Position numbers and translations under genes: made by a program | Shown: positions 1-6,806 of the stretch, piece by piece | Numbering within the stretch: the stretch's first letter is position 1 | How the letters are laid out: each line of letters starts with the position of its first letter | NCBI GenBank assembly: GCA_002328295.1 | Contig: DCXE01000024.1 | Span: 1-28,303 of the forward strand | Length of the DNA: 28,303 nucleotides | Direction of reading: 5' to 3' | Source of the DNA: Candidatus Peribacter sp. UBA2144 | Lineage (GTDB): Bacteria; Patescibacteriota; Gracilibacteria; Peribacterales; Peribacteraceae | Notes under the pieces: model-generated | What the model saw: only the letters and a program-made list of their open reading frames with translations | Told to the model about the DNA's origin: nothing | The model's database searches: none

Positions 1-2
1 AT

Positions 3-392
3 GTTTTATTTGGAAGGGATGGAAGGAAAGTGATAGTAAGCGGCAAAATTTCGTCTCAGACCGAGCTAGATAACGGCGTCTTTCCTGAGGCAATAACACT
101 ATACGATTCAGAAGATGAAACTATTGTTTGGTCAAAAAATGCTGTAGGTGCCAGAGGCGATGTAACCGATGCAAATGATGTTCATAATGAAGGCTTCGGA
201 AAATCTCCTTCAAAAAGATATGATTTTAAAAATGCCCAGAGCGAAGGAAAGCCATCATGGGCAAACGAAGGAGTATTGAATCCAAGAGGAGCCTTTGTAA
301 ACCAAACTCGTTACTTTAACGAATTTGGCAAGATGCCAGGTAGCGGCAAGATAAATAATCTTAATGAAGCCCTTGAAACACCGGCTAAATAG
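3..392 (+). CDS. C-terminal fragment of an unrecognised protein (5' end outside window)
   Basis: The frame is open from the first full codon of the window to a TAG at 390-392, so only about the last 129 residues are visible. A GTG at 30 could act as a start, but nothing upstream marks it, and the codons before it (V-L-F-G-R-D-G-R-K) read as ordinary protein, so I treat the gene as truncated by the window edge. The visible part is polar, rich in Asn, Gly, Asp and Glu, has no membrane segment and no motif I recognise. It is followed 38 bases later by a same-strand membrane protein gene. No function is assigned. Confidence 0.6.
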   Translation, partial: VLFGRDGRKVIVSGKISSQTELDNGVFPEAITLYDSEDETIVWSKNAVGARGDVTDANDVHNEGFGKSPSKRYDFKNAQSEGKPSWANEGVLNPRGAFVNQTRYFNEFGKMPGSGKINNLNEALETPAK

Positions 393-430
393 ACTGAAGT
401 TTAAATAAATGATAGAGTCCTTCGCACTCA

Positions 431-2020
431 ATGGACTTAACTGTTTTAATTCCGGAAGAAGGCGAATCTTGGAACTCTTTCTCTGAGCGAGCTGTTTTAA
501 CAGATGGCGAGCTGTTTATAATTCTCCCAGATAATTCTGATTATCTGCCTGAACATGACGAAAAAGCTCTTCAGTCTTTCTTTAAGACGTGCGAAGACAA
601 TGCAGGAAGAATAACAATCGCAACTTTAGAAAAAGTCTTTTTATCCATGTCCAGATCTCATGGTATAAAGACTCTTGATCGCATAAGCGATGTAAGATCG
701 GCACTGGAAGGACATCCAAGCTCTGCAACAGCCCTTCAATTGCTTTCTCCAAGCTTGTGGAAGCAACAACTCAGGTCTCGTTTACAGTCAATAGGGCTTT
801 TGTCTCTTCCTAAACTGCGTGTTTGGGTTCTGATCGCTGTAAGTTCAATTCTTCTTATATTTGTATTGTTTAAGCTTCTACCATCTGCAGATGTACGTGT
901 TTGGTCACGATCGGAAACAGTGAGTCAAACCGCAAATATATTTCTGGTTCAGTCTGGAGCATTAATTGAGCTTCCTCCCAGAGTAAGGGTTTTGCCTATG
1001 ATCGAGCTAGAAGTAACAGTCTCCAAAGACATAACATTTGATCGAATTTCAAAGAATTTCATCGGAACAAGCTCCAAAGTTCCTATGACAATTGTAAATA
1101 AATCAGATGAACCATATTCCATAAGAAAGGGTTCAAGGGTCGTAAATCAAGCAGGAATGGTATTCAGGCTGGATGATCCTGTAATTATCGAAGCGGGGGA
1201 GGAAATAACTGTACGAAGTATTGCGGATGACACTGATTTGTATGGAGAGATAATAGGGGAGAGAGGTAACGTACCTTCCGGGATTAGATGGGATTTCCCG
1301 GGTCTTGCAAAAAAAGAACAAATACTTGTTTACGGCGAAAATCGCGCACAGGCGACTGGAGGAACAACCGCGTATTCAAACGTTTTAAAAGAGGAAGATC
1401 TGAATATTGCAAAAAAACAATTGGAGAAAGAGCTTTTAACTCTTGCAAACCAAATGTTGGATGAAGAGCTGGAGCTAGCAAACTCAACAGCATTATCAAG
1501 CAAGATCGAAAGGCTTTATTATGATATTTTCACAAGTGCTACATACTCAGGATTTGTTTTACCAACTCAATTTGTAGGTCAGGAAGTTGCTTCTATGCCT
1601 ATAAAAGGATCAATAACCTACAAAGCCTTGGCATACGACAAGCAGAAGGCTCTTGGAATGTTACTTACAGAGCTTAAATCCCATGTAGGAGAGGGGATGA
1701 AACTACTTGAAAATACCGTAAGCACGGATCGCTTAATTCATCACGTAATAGATTACGATGATGATAATTCGTGGATAAAGTTAACCGTTGACCTTTCGGG
1801 CAGGCAAATATACGTTCTAGATCCTCTCACGCCTTATGGTGCTCACTTTGCTATGAATGCAAGGGAAAGGATTGCAGGCAAAAAGAAAGATGAAGCACGC
1901 AGGATTATTAAAAATATGCTTGAGGTTGAAACAGTGGAGATAGGACTTTGGCCACCGTGGTCCAGGAAACTTCCTGATATACCATCACATATAACTATTA
2001 CCGAAATTACAGAATCATGA
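431..2020 (+). CDS. Single-TM protein with baseplate J-like extracytoplasmic region
   Basis: A 529-residue protein. Residues 1-128 are predicted cytoplasmic, 131-150 form one hydrophobic membrane segment, and the rest is beta-rich and extracytoplasmic. Residues about 215-295 follow the pattern of the baseplate J/gp47-like proteins common in Candidate Phyla Radiation genomes: a strand pair ('VPMTIVNKSDEPYSIRKGSR'), an 'F-R-L-D' turn, a 'V-I-I-E-A-G-E-E-I-T-V' strand and a terminal 'F-P-G-L'. That family link is from memory of the pattern, not a search. The helical stretch near 325-365 could be a coiled coil. The start has no Shine-Dalgarno sequence. The stop overlaps the next start as ATGA (4 bases), so the two genes are probably translationally coupled and may act together at the envelope. 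The role is unknown; attachment or surface assembly are possibilities only. Confidence 0.7.
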   Translation: MDLTVLIPEEGESWNSFSERAVLTDGELFIILPDNSDYLPEHDEKALQSFFKTCEDNAGRITIATLEKVFLSMSRSHGIKTLDRISDVRSALEGHPSSATALQLLSPSLWKQQLRSRLQSIGLLSLPKLRVWVLIAVSSILLIFVLFKLLPSADVRVWSRSETVSQTANIFLVQSGALIELPPRVRVLPMIELEVTVSKDITFDRISKNFIGTSSKVPMTIVNKSDEPYSIRKGSRVVNQAGMVFRLDDPVIIEAGEEITVRSIADDTDLYGEIIGERGNVPSGIRWDFPGLAKKEQILVYGENRAQATGGTTAYSNVLKEEDLNIAKKQLEKELLTLANQMLDEELELANSTALSSKIERLYYDIFTSATYSGFVLPTQFVGQEVASMPIKGSITYKALAYDKQKALGMLLTELKSHVGEGMKLLENTVSTDRLIHHVIDYDDDNSWIKLTVDLSGRQIYVLDPLTPYGAHFAMNARERIAGKKKDEARRIIKNMLEVETVEIGLWPPWSRKLPDIPSHITITEITES

Positions 2021-2625
2021 TTCCAGAGTTCTTTCATGTTCGTTTCATATTACGACTTGGTGGCGTAATTGCTGCACTGTGCGTAATTATCTACTTAAGC
2101 GCAGTTGCAACAGTAATTATGAACTTTGACGGGACTTCACCTGAATATCCGGTAGATTGTGCGATTGTATTCGGTGCGGCTGTGGGGAAGGGGAGTACCC
2201 CCGGACCGGGGATTAATAGGAGAGTTCAAACAGCTGCTGAACTTTATAAAAAAAATTACGTAAAAAAAATAATTATGAGCGGGGGAAAGGGGAGCGAGTG
2301 GGTGGAAAGTGAAGCGGAAGTTATGCGAAAAGTTGGAATGCTTGAAGGGATTAATCCCGAAGATATTCTTCTTGAAGATAAATCGAGATCAACATGGGAA
2401 AATATAAAATATTCAAAACCGCTTCTTGAGTCAGGGGTGTACGACTGCACAGCCAAGGTGGGTATATCAGATCGATACCACTTGGCCCGAATATCTCTGC
2501 TGGCACGAAAGCAGGGGATAGATGGGTTTGATACTCATCCAGCAAGTGTTAAGGCCCCCTTTGCATTTGAAATGATGAGCGTCTTAAGAGAGGCATTGGG
2601 TGTTATTTATTACATTATTAACTAG
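2017..2625 (+). CDS. YdcF/SanA-like DUF218 membrane protein
   Basis: A 202-residue protein. An N-terminal hydrophobic segment (about 11-36) is followed by a DUF218/YdcF domain. Visible family signatures are 'CAIVFGAAV' (strand and glycine turn, near 49-57), 'INRRVQTAAELYKKN' (about 66-80), 'KIIMSGGKG' (about 84-92), 'SEAEVMRK' and the 'EDKSRSTWENI' motif (about 120-130), all typical of YdcF/SanA/ElyC proteins implicated in envelope barrier function or vancomycin tolerance. The biochemical activity of the family is poorly defined. The start overlaps the upstream stop by four bases (ATGA), indicating an operon with the baseplate-J-like gene. The TAG stop lies inside the first bases of a large intergenic palindrome. 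Confidence 0.85.
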   Translation: MIPEFFHVRFILRLGGVIAALCVIIYLSAVATVIMNFDGTSPEYPVDCAIVFGAAVGKGSTPGPGINRRVQTAAELYKKNYVKKIIMSGGKGSEWVESEAEVMRKVGMLEGINPEDILLEDKSRSTWENIKYSKPLLESGVYDCTAKVGISDRYHLARISLLARKQGIDGFDTHPASVKAPFAFEMMSVLREALGVIYYIIN

Positions 2626-2719
2626 CTTATAGCTTTTAGCTTCATTAGCTTTTCGTTATTACAACAATTGATGACAACAAGAATAAGCTAATGAAGCTAT
2701 ACGCTAATAGCTATAAGCT
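2624..2719. repeat. Intergenic palindrome, AGCTTATAGC type
   Basis: The left arm (2624-2653) and right arm (2682-2719) are imperfect inverted repeats made of words such as AGCTTATAG, TTAGCTTCATTAGCT and AGCTATAAGCT, around a central AT-rich loop. The left arm begins in the stop codon of the YdcF-like gene. It may serve as a terminator, but there is no clean T tract. It is one of a set of similarly built but differently worded palindromes in this window. Confidence 0.7.
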
Positions 2720-2746
2720 ATAGGTGCCTGTTTTATGTCAATTCAT

Positions 2747-2774
2747 TATTAACATAAAATGCATTATGTTAACT
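2747..2774 (+). other. dif: Candidate dif site (XerCD/XerH-type recombination site)
   Basis: The 28 bases have the 11-6-11 plan of a chromosome dimer resolution site. The left arm is TATTAACATAA, the centre AATGCA, and the right arm TTATGTTAACT. The inner nine bases of the arms are perfect inverted repeats. The right arm matches the E. coli XerD arm (TTATGTTAAAT) at 10 of 11 positions, and the left arm keeps the conserved inner CATAA. It lies 78 bases upstream of a tyrosine recombinase gene, as single-recombinase XerS and XerH systems keep their site next to the gene. The function is inferred from sequence alone; a repressor operator is the main alternative. Confidence 0.6.
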
Positions 2775-2852
2775 AGGATAGAGTGTGGAAAACGTCCCAG
2801 AATGCATTAAATTCTATACTCCCCTTACGATTTACTCCCTCGTGACTCCCCC

Positions 2853-3794
2853 GTGACTAAAGGTGCAACTATTACCGACACAAAACTTTCGCAAGCAATT
2901 GATCGTTATTTGGTGTTTTTACAAGCTGAAGAAAATAAATCGCCTTTAACGATTTCTACATATCGACAATCCCTAAATTTGCTCTTAGAGCTTACAAACG
3001 TCACAGATCCACTGCTTTTCGACAAATCATCCATACGTATATATAAGAGTGCGCTCCATTCATTTAGAACGAAATCTGGGTCTGAACTGGCCATACGCAC
3101 CAAAAATCATCATTTAACGATTTTAAGAGCCTTCCTAAGGTATTTGGTCCAGGAAGAAGAAATGGACGTTTATCCGCCGGACAGAGTCACCCGCTTCAAG
3201 GAAGAACAGCGTCAGGTCAAAGTACTGTTTACTGATGAACTTGAGAGACTCCTTGGTGCTCCTGATCTGGATACAAAGATCGGAAAACGCGACTCAGCTA
3301 TCCTCCAACTGTTCTTTTCAACGGGACTCAGACTCGCAGAACTCCGCTCCCTTAATCGTGATGATTTAAACTATAAGACACGCGAGATCTCAGTTAGGGG
3401 TAAAAGAGGCAAGATAAGAGTCGTATTTGTCTCGGATAAGGCCAAAGATGCCCTGGAGCATTATGTGGACTCACGTATCGATAACCTAGATCCCCTATTC
3501 ATTCGCAATCACGACATGGCACGTAATGCCATGCCTCCGGGTGAAGAGTTCAGACTCAGCAGAATTTCAATTTATAACATTGTTAAAAAGTACGCGCGCC
3601 AAGCCGGCATAATGAGCAACCCATCACCGCATACGCTACGTCATTCTTTTGCAACTGACCTTCTACGTAATGGTGCTGACCTGAGGTCAGTACAGGAAAT
3701 GCTTGGGCACAAAGATCTAAGTACAACTCAGATATACACGCATGTGACTAATCCCCAGCTAAAGGAGGTACATAAGAAGTTTCATGATAAGTAG
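2853..3794 (+). CDS. xer: Xer-family tyrosine recombinase
   Basis: A 313-residue XerC/XerD-like site-specific recombinase. The N-terminal SAM-like core-binding domain spans about 10-110 and the catalytic domain about 125-313. The catalytic set is complete: Arg160 in 'STGLRLAEL', Lys184 in 'VRGKRGK', His260 and Arg263 in 'PHTLRHSFAT', His286 in 'LGHKDLSTT' and the nucleophile Tyr295 in 'QIYTHV'. The protein cuts and rejoins DNA at dif-like sites to resolve chromosome dimers; mobile elements also use such enzymes. I see no second Xer gene, and the adjacent dif-like site at 2747-2774 suggests a chromosomal single-recombinase system. The start is GTG, since an earlier in-frame ATG is absent. A possible -10 (TATACT) lies at 2815-2820. 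No Shine-Dalgarno sequence is visible. Convergent with the B3/B4 gene. Confidence 0.93.
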   Translation: MTKGATITDTKLSQAIDRYLVFLQAEENKSPLTISTYRQSLNLLLELTNVTDPLLFDKSSIRIYKSALHSFRTKSGSELAIRTKNHHLTILRAFLRYLVQEEEMDVYPPDRVTRFKEEQRQVKVLFTDELERLLGAPDLDTKIGKRDSAILQLFFSTGLRLAELRSLNRDDLNYKTREISVRGKRGKIRVVFVSDKAKDALEHYVDSRIDNLDPLFIRNHDMARNAMPPGEEFRLSRISIYNIVKKYARQAGIMSNPSPHTLRHSFATDLLRNGADLRSVQEMLGHKDLSTTQIYTHVTNPQLKEVHKKFHDK

Positions 3795-3801
3795 CATTCA
3801 T

Positions 3802-3834
3802 TGTCATCCTGAGCGAGTCCCGATTCAGCGGGAC
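3802..3834. repeat. REP-like element with hairpin
   Basis: A 'TGTCATCCTGAGCGA' word (from 3802) leads into a six-pair hairpin, GTCCCG / CGGGAC (3817-3834). This resembles the widespread bacterial repeat beginning TGTCATCCTGAGCGA, with its usual second half degraded. It sits eight bases after the xer stop and could act as a transcript end. Confidence 0.55.
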
Positions 3835-3891
3835 GATTGGCTTGATTTATTTGCATTTAGCAATATTCTACTTTTCTTGATCTTTTTACGT

Positions 3892-4165
3892 CTCGTCGCG
3901 TACGTAGCGACGAGGTTGTTCGGAAATCCTTTACCCCACAGGAGTTGGCTAATGGCTAACACCACTGGAGGACAGGCCTCCTAACTTCTCTTTGGCCGAT
4001 TAATTAACACCCCCATAACGGGGTGGTGGTCCTCTCATGCAATGAACCGCCAGAGCGCTACAGCTTGCTGTAGGACAGTGAAACCGGTTCGCATGAAGAA
4101 GGCTAGAAGATCAGGCAGCCCCCGAGATTCGTCCTGCGCATTGCGGGAAGTGAATCGAGGGGGCT
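3892..4165 (+). ncRNA. Candidate structured RNA, possibly HEARO/omega-RNA-like
   Basis: A 370-base gap without a credible gene is packed with strong stem-loops. An eight-pair hairpin CTCGTCGC/GCGACGAG spans 3892-3914. GGAGG/CCTCC is near 3967-3981. CACCCC/GGGGTG spans 4008-4025. A long two-part stem CATGC+GAACCG with CGGTTC+GCATG (4036-4095) encloses the perfect hairpin CTACAG-CTTG-CTGTAG (4058-4073). A long terminal hairpin spans 4117-4165 with a tandem G-A mismatch inside a 12-pair helix. Base composition is clearly richer in GC than the neighbouring intergenic DNA. The arrangement (AT-rich stretch, first hairpin, then a compact multi-stem RNA) recalls HEARO/IscB omega-RNAs, but no iscB or tnpB gene is present and this resemblance is from memory. 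It shows no conserved tmRNA, RNase P, SRP or 6S core. The strand is uncertain because stems read on both strands. Confidence 0.5.
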
Positions 4166-4869
4166 TATATAAGTGTGAAGTCGGTCTTCTCCTTCGTAAG
4201 AACATCAATCTTGGTCTCGCACTTACAATACTGCTTTAACATTTCACTGACTTCACTAAGTGCTTTATCCAAGTCAGCTCGACTGAAGGGTGGGAAGCCT
4301 TCGATCACCACAATCGCATTCTTTGTATTCTCGGTAGTACGCGTTCTGTCCCCTTCTCGCCAGTTAAGTTTTCTGCAGATGACGCCTACGTCGTCTTTGT
4401 AAACGAGTTCCCCCTCATCAGGTGGTTCTTCCTCTTCGCCTCCAATCAATTTAAATGTCTCTGACCCATCTGCGTATGCAAGCTGAACATCGCCTTCACA
4501 TGCATCAATGTCTTCAGCTCCTGCGCAGACGATGTATCTGAGTGAGATCACGTTATAAACATCAACAAGGGGATTTATGGAAGGAAGTTCACCACCTTTG
4601 AGGATTCTTTTGACTAAGGCTTGAGCTGAAGGCGGGAATTTGTTCGGATTGCTTCCAAATGCCCTGTGTACTTCCTGTAAAGAAGCAAGGTTGGGATGCT
4701 CTTTGAAGGTATCCAGATCTATGGAGTTTCTGACGTTCTTCTCTTCATTGCGAAGCTTCTGGGCTACTTCTGGGAATTCACCGGAATTGTCGATATTGGT
4801 GGCTGTGATTACGCCAATTGCAAGATCGGGGTAATTTTCGAAGACTTTTGGGGATATTGTGAAGTTCAT
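4165..4869 (-). CDS. B3/B4 (tRNA synthetase editing-like) domain protein
   Basis: A 234-residue protein of the solo B3/B4 family (COG3382-like), related to the editing domain of the phenylalanyl-tRNA synthetase beta subunit. Typical features are 'FENYPDLAIGVITATN' at the start, 'RAFGSNPNKFPPSAQALVKRIL' near the middle, 'PLVDVYNVISLRYIV' and 'G-E-L-V-Y-K-D-D-V-G-V-I-C-R-K-L-N-W-R-E-G', then 'NAIVVIEG'. Stand-alone members are thought to clear mischarged tRNA or bind tRNA; the substrate here is unknown. I chose the ATG at 4867-4869 because the family alignment begins there; an upstream extension of 34 codons (to 4971) looks non-coding. A TATTTT hexamer lies nine bases upstream, with no Shine-Dalgarno. 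The stop codon abuts the terminal hairpin of the candidate ncRNA. Convergent with xer. Confidence 0.8.
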   Translation of the reverse strand: MNFTISPKVFENYPDLAIGVITATNIDNSGEFPEVAQKLRNEEKNVRNSIDLDTFKEHPNLASLQEVHRAFGSNPNKFPPSAQALVKRILKGGELPSINPLVDVYNVISLRYIVCAGAEDIDACEGDVQLAYADGSETFKLIGGEEEEPPDEGELVYKDDVGVICRKLNWREGDRTRTTENTKNAIVVIEGFPPFSRADLDKALSEVSEMLKQYCKCETKIDVLTKEKTDFTLI

Positions 4870-5007
4870 AGTGCAGTGAAAATAATTGATTATTTGGCTA
4901 AACGCAATAAAATAGGTAGTCAGCGTACTATCGTTAGCGGCACCATTCTCTTTTTTGAAGGGAGACGTCAAGCAAAGGCATAGCTGTTGGTAGTCGGTTA
5001 TTAGGAC

Positions 5008-5165
5008 GCTAGCCTCCTGTGTCGTAAAGACGCGGGAGGCTGGTTAAAAGTGATTTTTTCTTGCGACAAATTTTGGAACCAGTAAAGTTCTACTGACGAG
5101 GACGAGCTCCTCGCAGCACCCGAGTGGCGGACCTATTATGCTGATAGGATCCGCCGCTCGTTTTT
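5008..5165 (+). ncRNA. Candidate small RNA with three hairpins and terminator
   Basis: Between the starts and stops of two minus-strand genes lies a run of stem-loops read on the plus strand: AGCCTCC/GGAGGCT with an inner GTC/GAC (5011-5041), CAGTA/TACTG (5080-5095), CGAGGA/TCCTCG (5097-5113), then a strong terminator (5121-5165). The only plus-strand transcript this terminator can serve starts within the gap or further upstream, and no plus-strand gene lies between the xer gene and here. This implies a small RNA gene, or the end of a long non-coding transcript. The 5' end is not defined and no clear promoter was found. No known RNA family was recognised. Confidence 0.42.
5121..5165 (+). terminator. 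Rho-independent terminator
   Basis: A 16-pair stem (5121-5136 with 5144-5160, one bulged A) and a 7-base loop is followed directly by five T residues at 5161-5165. The T tract exists only on the plus strand. It overlaps the TAA stop of the minus-strand SPFH gene. It is the best canonical terminator in the window. Confidence 0.8.
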
Positions 5166-5907
5166 ACTTCTTCTTAGTCATTCCCTCGATAGCTCGCAGA
5201 GCTTCGATTGGCACCATCCAAATTGTTGTATTGGATTGGTCCGAGCTTAAATCATTAATGCTTTGCAAAGTACGCAGATGCAATGCTCCATGCTGCTTGG
5301 CTAGCGTCTCGGCTGCCTCTGCCATGTTACCTGCCGCTGCAACCTCACCTTCTGAATTGATGATAACTGCCTGCTTCTCGCGTTGTGCCTCTGCAACCTT
5401 GGCGATTGTCCTTTTAAGTGAGTCGGGAAGTACGATGTCTTTAAGCTCCACAGCTTGCACATCAATCCCCCATGCGTCCGAGGCAGTATCGACAGTTTGC
5501 TTTATACCTTCGGAAATTTCTTTCTTTTTACTTAGCAGCTCATCCAATGTTACTTCTCCAACCGCATTACGCATTGTAGTCTGAGCCAACTGGCTAACTG
5601 CATGAAAGAAGTTTTCAACTTCCAGCACTGCTTTTTTTGCATCCAGAACCTTGTAATAGATAACAGCATTAATCCTTATGGGGATATTGTCACGCGTAAT
5701 TGCTTCTTGATCCGGTACATCAACCGCTTTCACTCTGATATCCACTTTAATCAGCTTTTGAAATACCGGAACTACGATTTTCCAACCGGGATTCCATGTG
5801 CCTTGGAACTTGCCCATCAAAAGTATAACTCCTCTTTCGTATTGGTTGATCTGTCTGATGAATGAGAGGATAAGAATTACTGCCGGAATTATGTAGAACC
5901 AGGACAT
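5164..5907 (-). CDS. SPFH/band-7 domain membrane protein (stomatin-like)
   Basis: A 247-residue slipin/stomatin-type SPFH protein. Residues 3-19 form an N-terminal membrane segment. 'NQYERGVILLMGKF' (21-34) and 'NPGWKIVVPVFQKLIKVDIRVKAVDVPDQEAITRDN' (39-74) are the classic band-7 signature. 'VIYYKV' (82-87), 'NFFHAVSQLAQTTMRNAVGEVTLDELLSKKKEI' (99-131) and 'WGIDVQAVELKDIVLP' (146-161) follow, then an Ala/Glu-rich helix 'AEAQREKQAVIINSEGE' (172-188). Such proteins oligomerise in membrane microdomains and often partner NfeD proteases; no nfeD neighbour is seen. The ATG at 5905-5907 was chosen over a TTG 18 codons upstream because the membrane segment begins immediately after it. It is divergent from the small membrane protein gene at 5998. 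Confidence 0.9.
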   Translation of the reverse strand: MSWFYIIPAVILILSFIRQINQYERGVILLMGKFQGTWNPGWKIVVPVFQKLIKVDIRVKAVDVPDQEAITRDNIPIRINAVIYYKVLDAKKAVLEVENFFHAVSQLAQTTMRNAVGEVTLDELLSKKKEISEGIKQTVDTASDAWGIDVQAVELKDIVLPDSLKRTIAKVAEAQREKQAVIINSEGEVAAAGNMAEAAETLAKQHGALHLRTLQSINDLSSDQSNTTIWMVPIEALRAIEGMTKKK

Positions 5908-5981
5908 AATTGAAGGGGGGAAAGCGATAGAAATACTACATATATTGCATTCAGCAAGCAATTCTATTAACCATTTTATCG

Positions 5982-5987
5982 TATAAT
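5982..5987 (+). promoter_or_regulatory. -10 element TATAAT for the gene at 5998
   Basis: A perfect TATAAT ends ten bases before the ATG at 5998, so transcription would begin 3-4 bases before the start codon. No good -35 box is visible. No Shine-Dalgarno fits in the short leader. Confidence 0.6.
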
Positions 5988-5997
5988 TATTCCCATT

Positions 5998-6381
5998 ATG
6001 GAACTTACAACTTTCGCTTACATCATCGGCACGCTTATGTTTCTCGTCTGTCTTCCAATGCTTGTGTCTCCGGACAAGACCGTAGCATTTTTAAAGAAGG
6101 TAATTGAAGACGACACTTCGCTTCGCACCTGGGGTGGAATTTATGTAGTCGTTTCTATTTTGGTTCTTAAAGAAGGAATCGAGATAGGCACTGATGCCTC
6201 TGGACTATTTACGCTCCTTGCTTGGGCAATGTTTGTAAAGGGATTGGTGATCGCATGGTCTCCAAAATCTATTAAGCCTATGCAAATGAAGGTGCTTAAC
6301 AATAAAGGAGCACTCCCCGTCCATGCTATTATTGGAGTTGTTCTTGGCGTGCTTTGTTTCTACGGAGCAGGATTGGTTTAA
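5998..6381 (+). CDS. Small integral membrane protein, unknown function
   Basis: A 127-residue protein with four likely membrane segments: about 4-22 (ending 'PMLVSP'), 45-60, 70-86 and 107-126. A short charged segment, 'DKTVAFLKKVIEDDTSLRTWGG', lies between the first two, and 'SPKSIKPMQMKVLNNKG' between the last two. I do not recognise a family. It is divergent from the SPFH gene with 90 bases between start codons, and its near-leaderless TATAAT promoter is on its own strand. It is followed by a composite palindrome, so it is probably monocistronic. Confidence 0.8.
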   Translation: MELTTFAYIIGTLMFLVCLPMLVSPDKTVAFLKKVIEDDTSLRTWGGIYVVVSILVLKEGIEIGTDASGLFTLLAWAMFVKGLVIAWSPKSIKPMQMKVLNNKGALPVHAIIGVVLGVLCFYGAGLV

Positions 6382-6384
6382 CAT

Positions 6385-6473
6385 TCGACAATCAACAATC
6401 GACAGTCAGCTATCAACATAATGTTGATGGTTGATTGTTGAGAGTCCGCTTTGGCGGACGTGTCGATTGTTAA
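6385..6473. repeat. Composite intergenic palindrome, CGACAATCAACAATC type
   Basis: The left arm (6385-6419) and right arm (6421-6473) carry inverted words CGACAATC/GATTGTTGA and ATCAACAT/ATGTTGAT. A separate perfect hairpin, GTCCGC-TTTG-GCGGAC (6444-6459), is nested in the right arm, as if one element had inserted into another. It lies just after the membrane protein stop. Confidence 0.7.
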
Positions 6474-6516
6474 AAAGTAATTATCTTTTTGTGCAATATC
6501 AATCGCTTGAAAGGTG

Positions 6517-6524
6517 AGGTGATC
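6517..6524 (+). promoter_or_regulatory. Exceptional Shine-Dalgarno site of the gene at 6527
   Basis: AGGTGATC, two bases before the ATG, is part of GAAAGG-TG-AGGTGATC (6509-6524). This mirrors the full 3' end of 16S rRNA (complement of GATCACCTCCTTTC) apart from a two-base insertion. Nearly every other gene here lacks any Shine-Dalgarno sequence. Confidence 0.65.
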
Positions 6525-6526
6525 GA

Positions 6527-6781
6527 ATGTACACTGTGTTTGTGGCAGTAATCAACACTAATAAAGGCAAAAATAACCCACCTCGAGTAACCGTTGACTG
6601 GTCACAAGAAAAAGAAATAAACATTAATCATCTGGTGGAGTGGTTGAAAGGTTATCCCAGGAAGGGGGATATTCACGTTTACATTCCGCGTCGTTTCAAC
6701 CACTCCCCTACCGCTTCTTTTCGTACTACTCTGCAAGCGCTTGGTTGTACTGTTACCTCAAAAACCGCATGCAGGGCTTAA
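6527..6781 (+). CDS. Small hypothetical protein (84 aa)
   Basis: Encodes 84 residues beginning 'MYTVFVAVINTNKGKNNPPR'. It looks soluble and basic, with a tryptophan-containing segment ('HLVEWLKGYPRKGDIHVYIPRRF', about 40-62) and two cysteines near the end. I do not recognise a family. The coding call rests on the unusually strong ribosome binding site directly before the ATG and on the absence of any competing frame. A possible terminator hairpin follows at 6807-6844. Confidence 0.6.
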   Translation: MYTVFVAVINTNKGKNNPPRVTVDWSQEKEININHLVEWLKGYPRKGDIHVYIPRRFNHSPTASFRTTLQALGCTVTSKTACRA

Positions 6782-6806
6782 ATCTAGGTACTTTAGAATG
6801 TTGAAC

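Noticed and set aside
2624..2722. CRISPR-like repeats
   Set aside because: The repeats are inverted, unequal and without regular spacers. No cas gene is present anywhere in the window.
4042..4239. Arg-rich plus-strand frame of 65 codons
   Set aside because: It runs through the stems of the structured RNA candidate and into the antisense of the B3/B4 gene, with no ribosome site or family likeness.
4870..5163. T-box-like TGGTGCCGC on the minus strand upstream of the B3/B4 gene
   Set aside because: The match to the T-box core is partial, no specifier stem was found, and no antiterminator/terminator pair exists on that strand.
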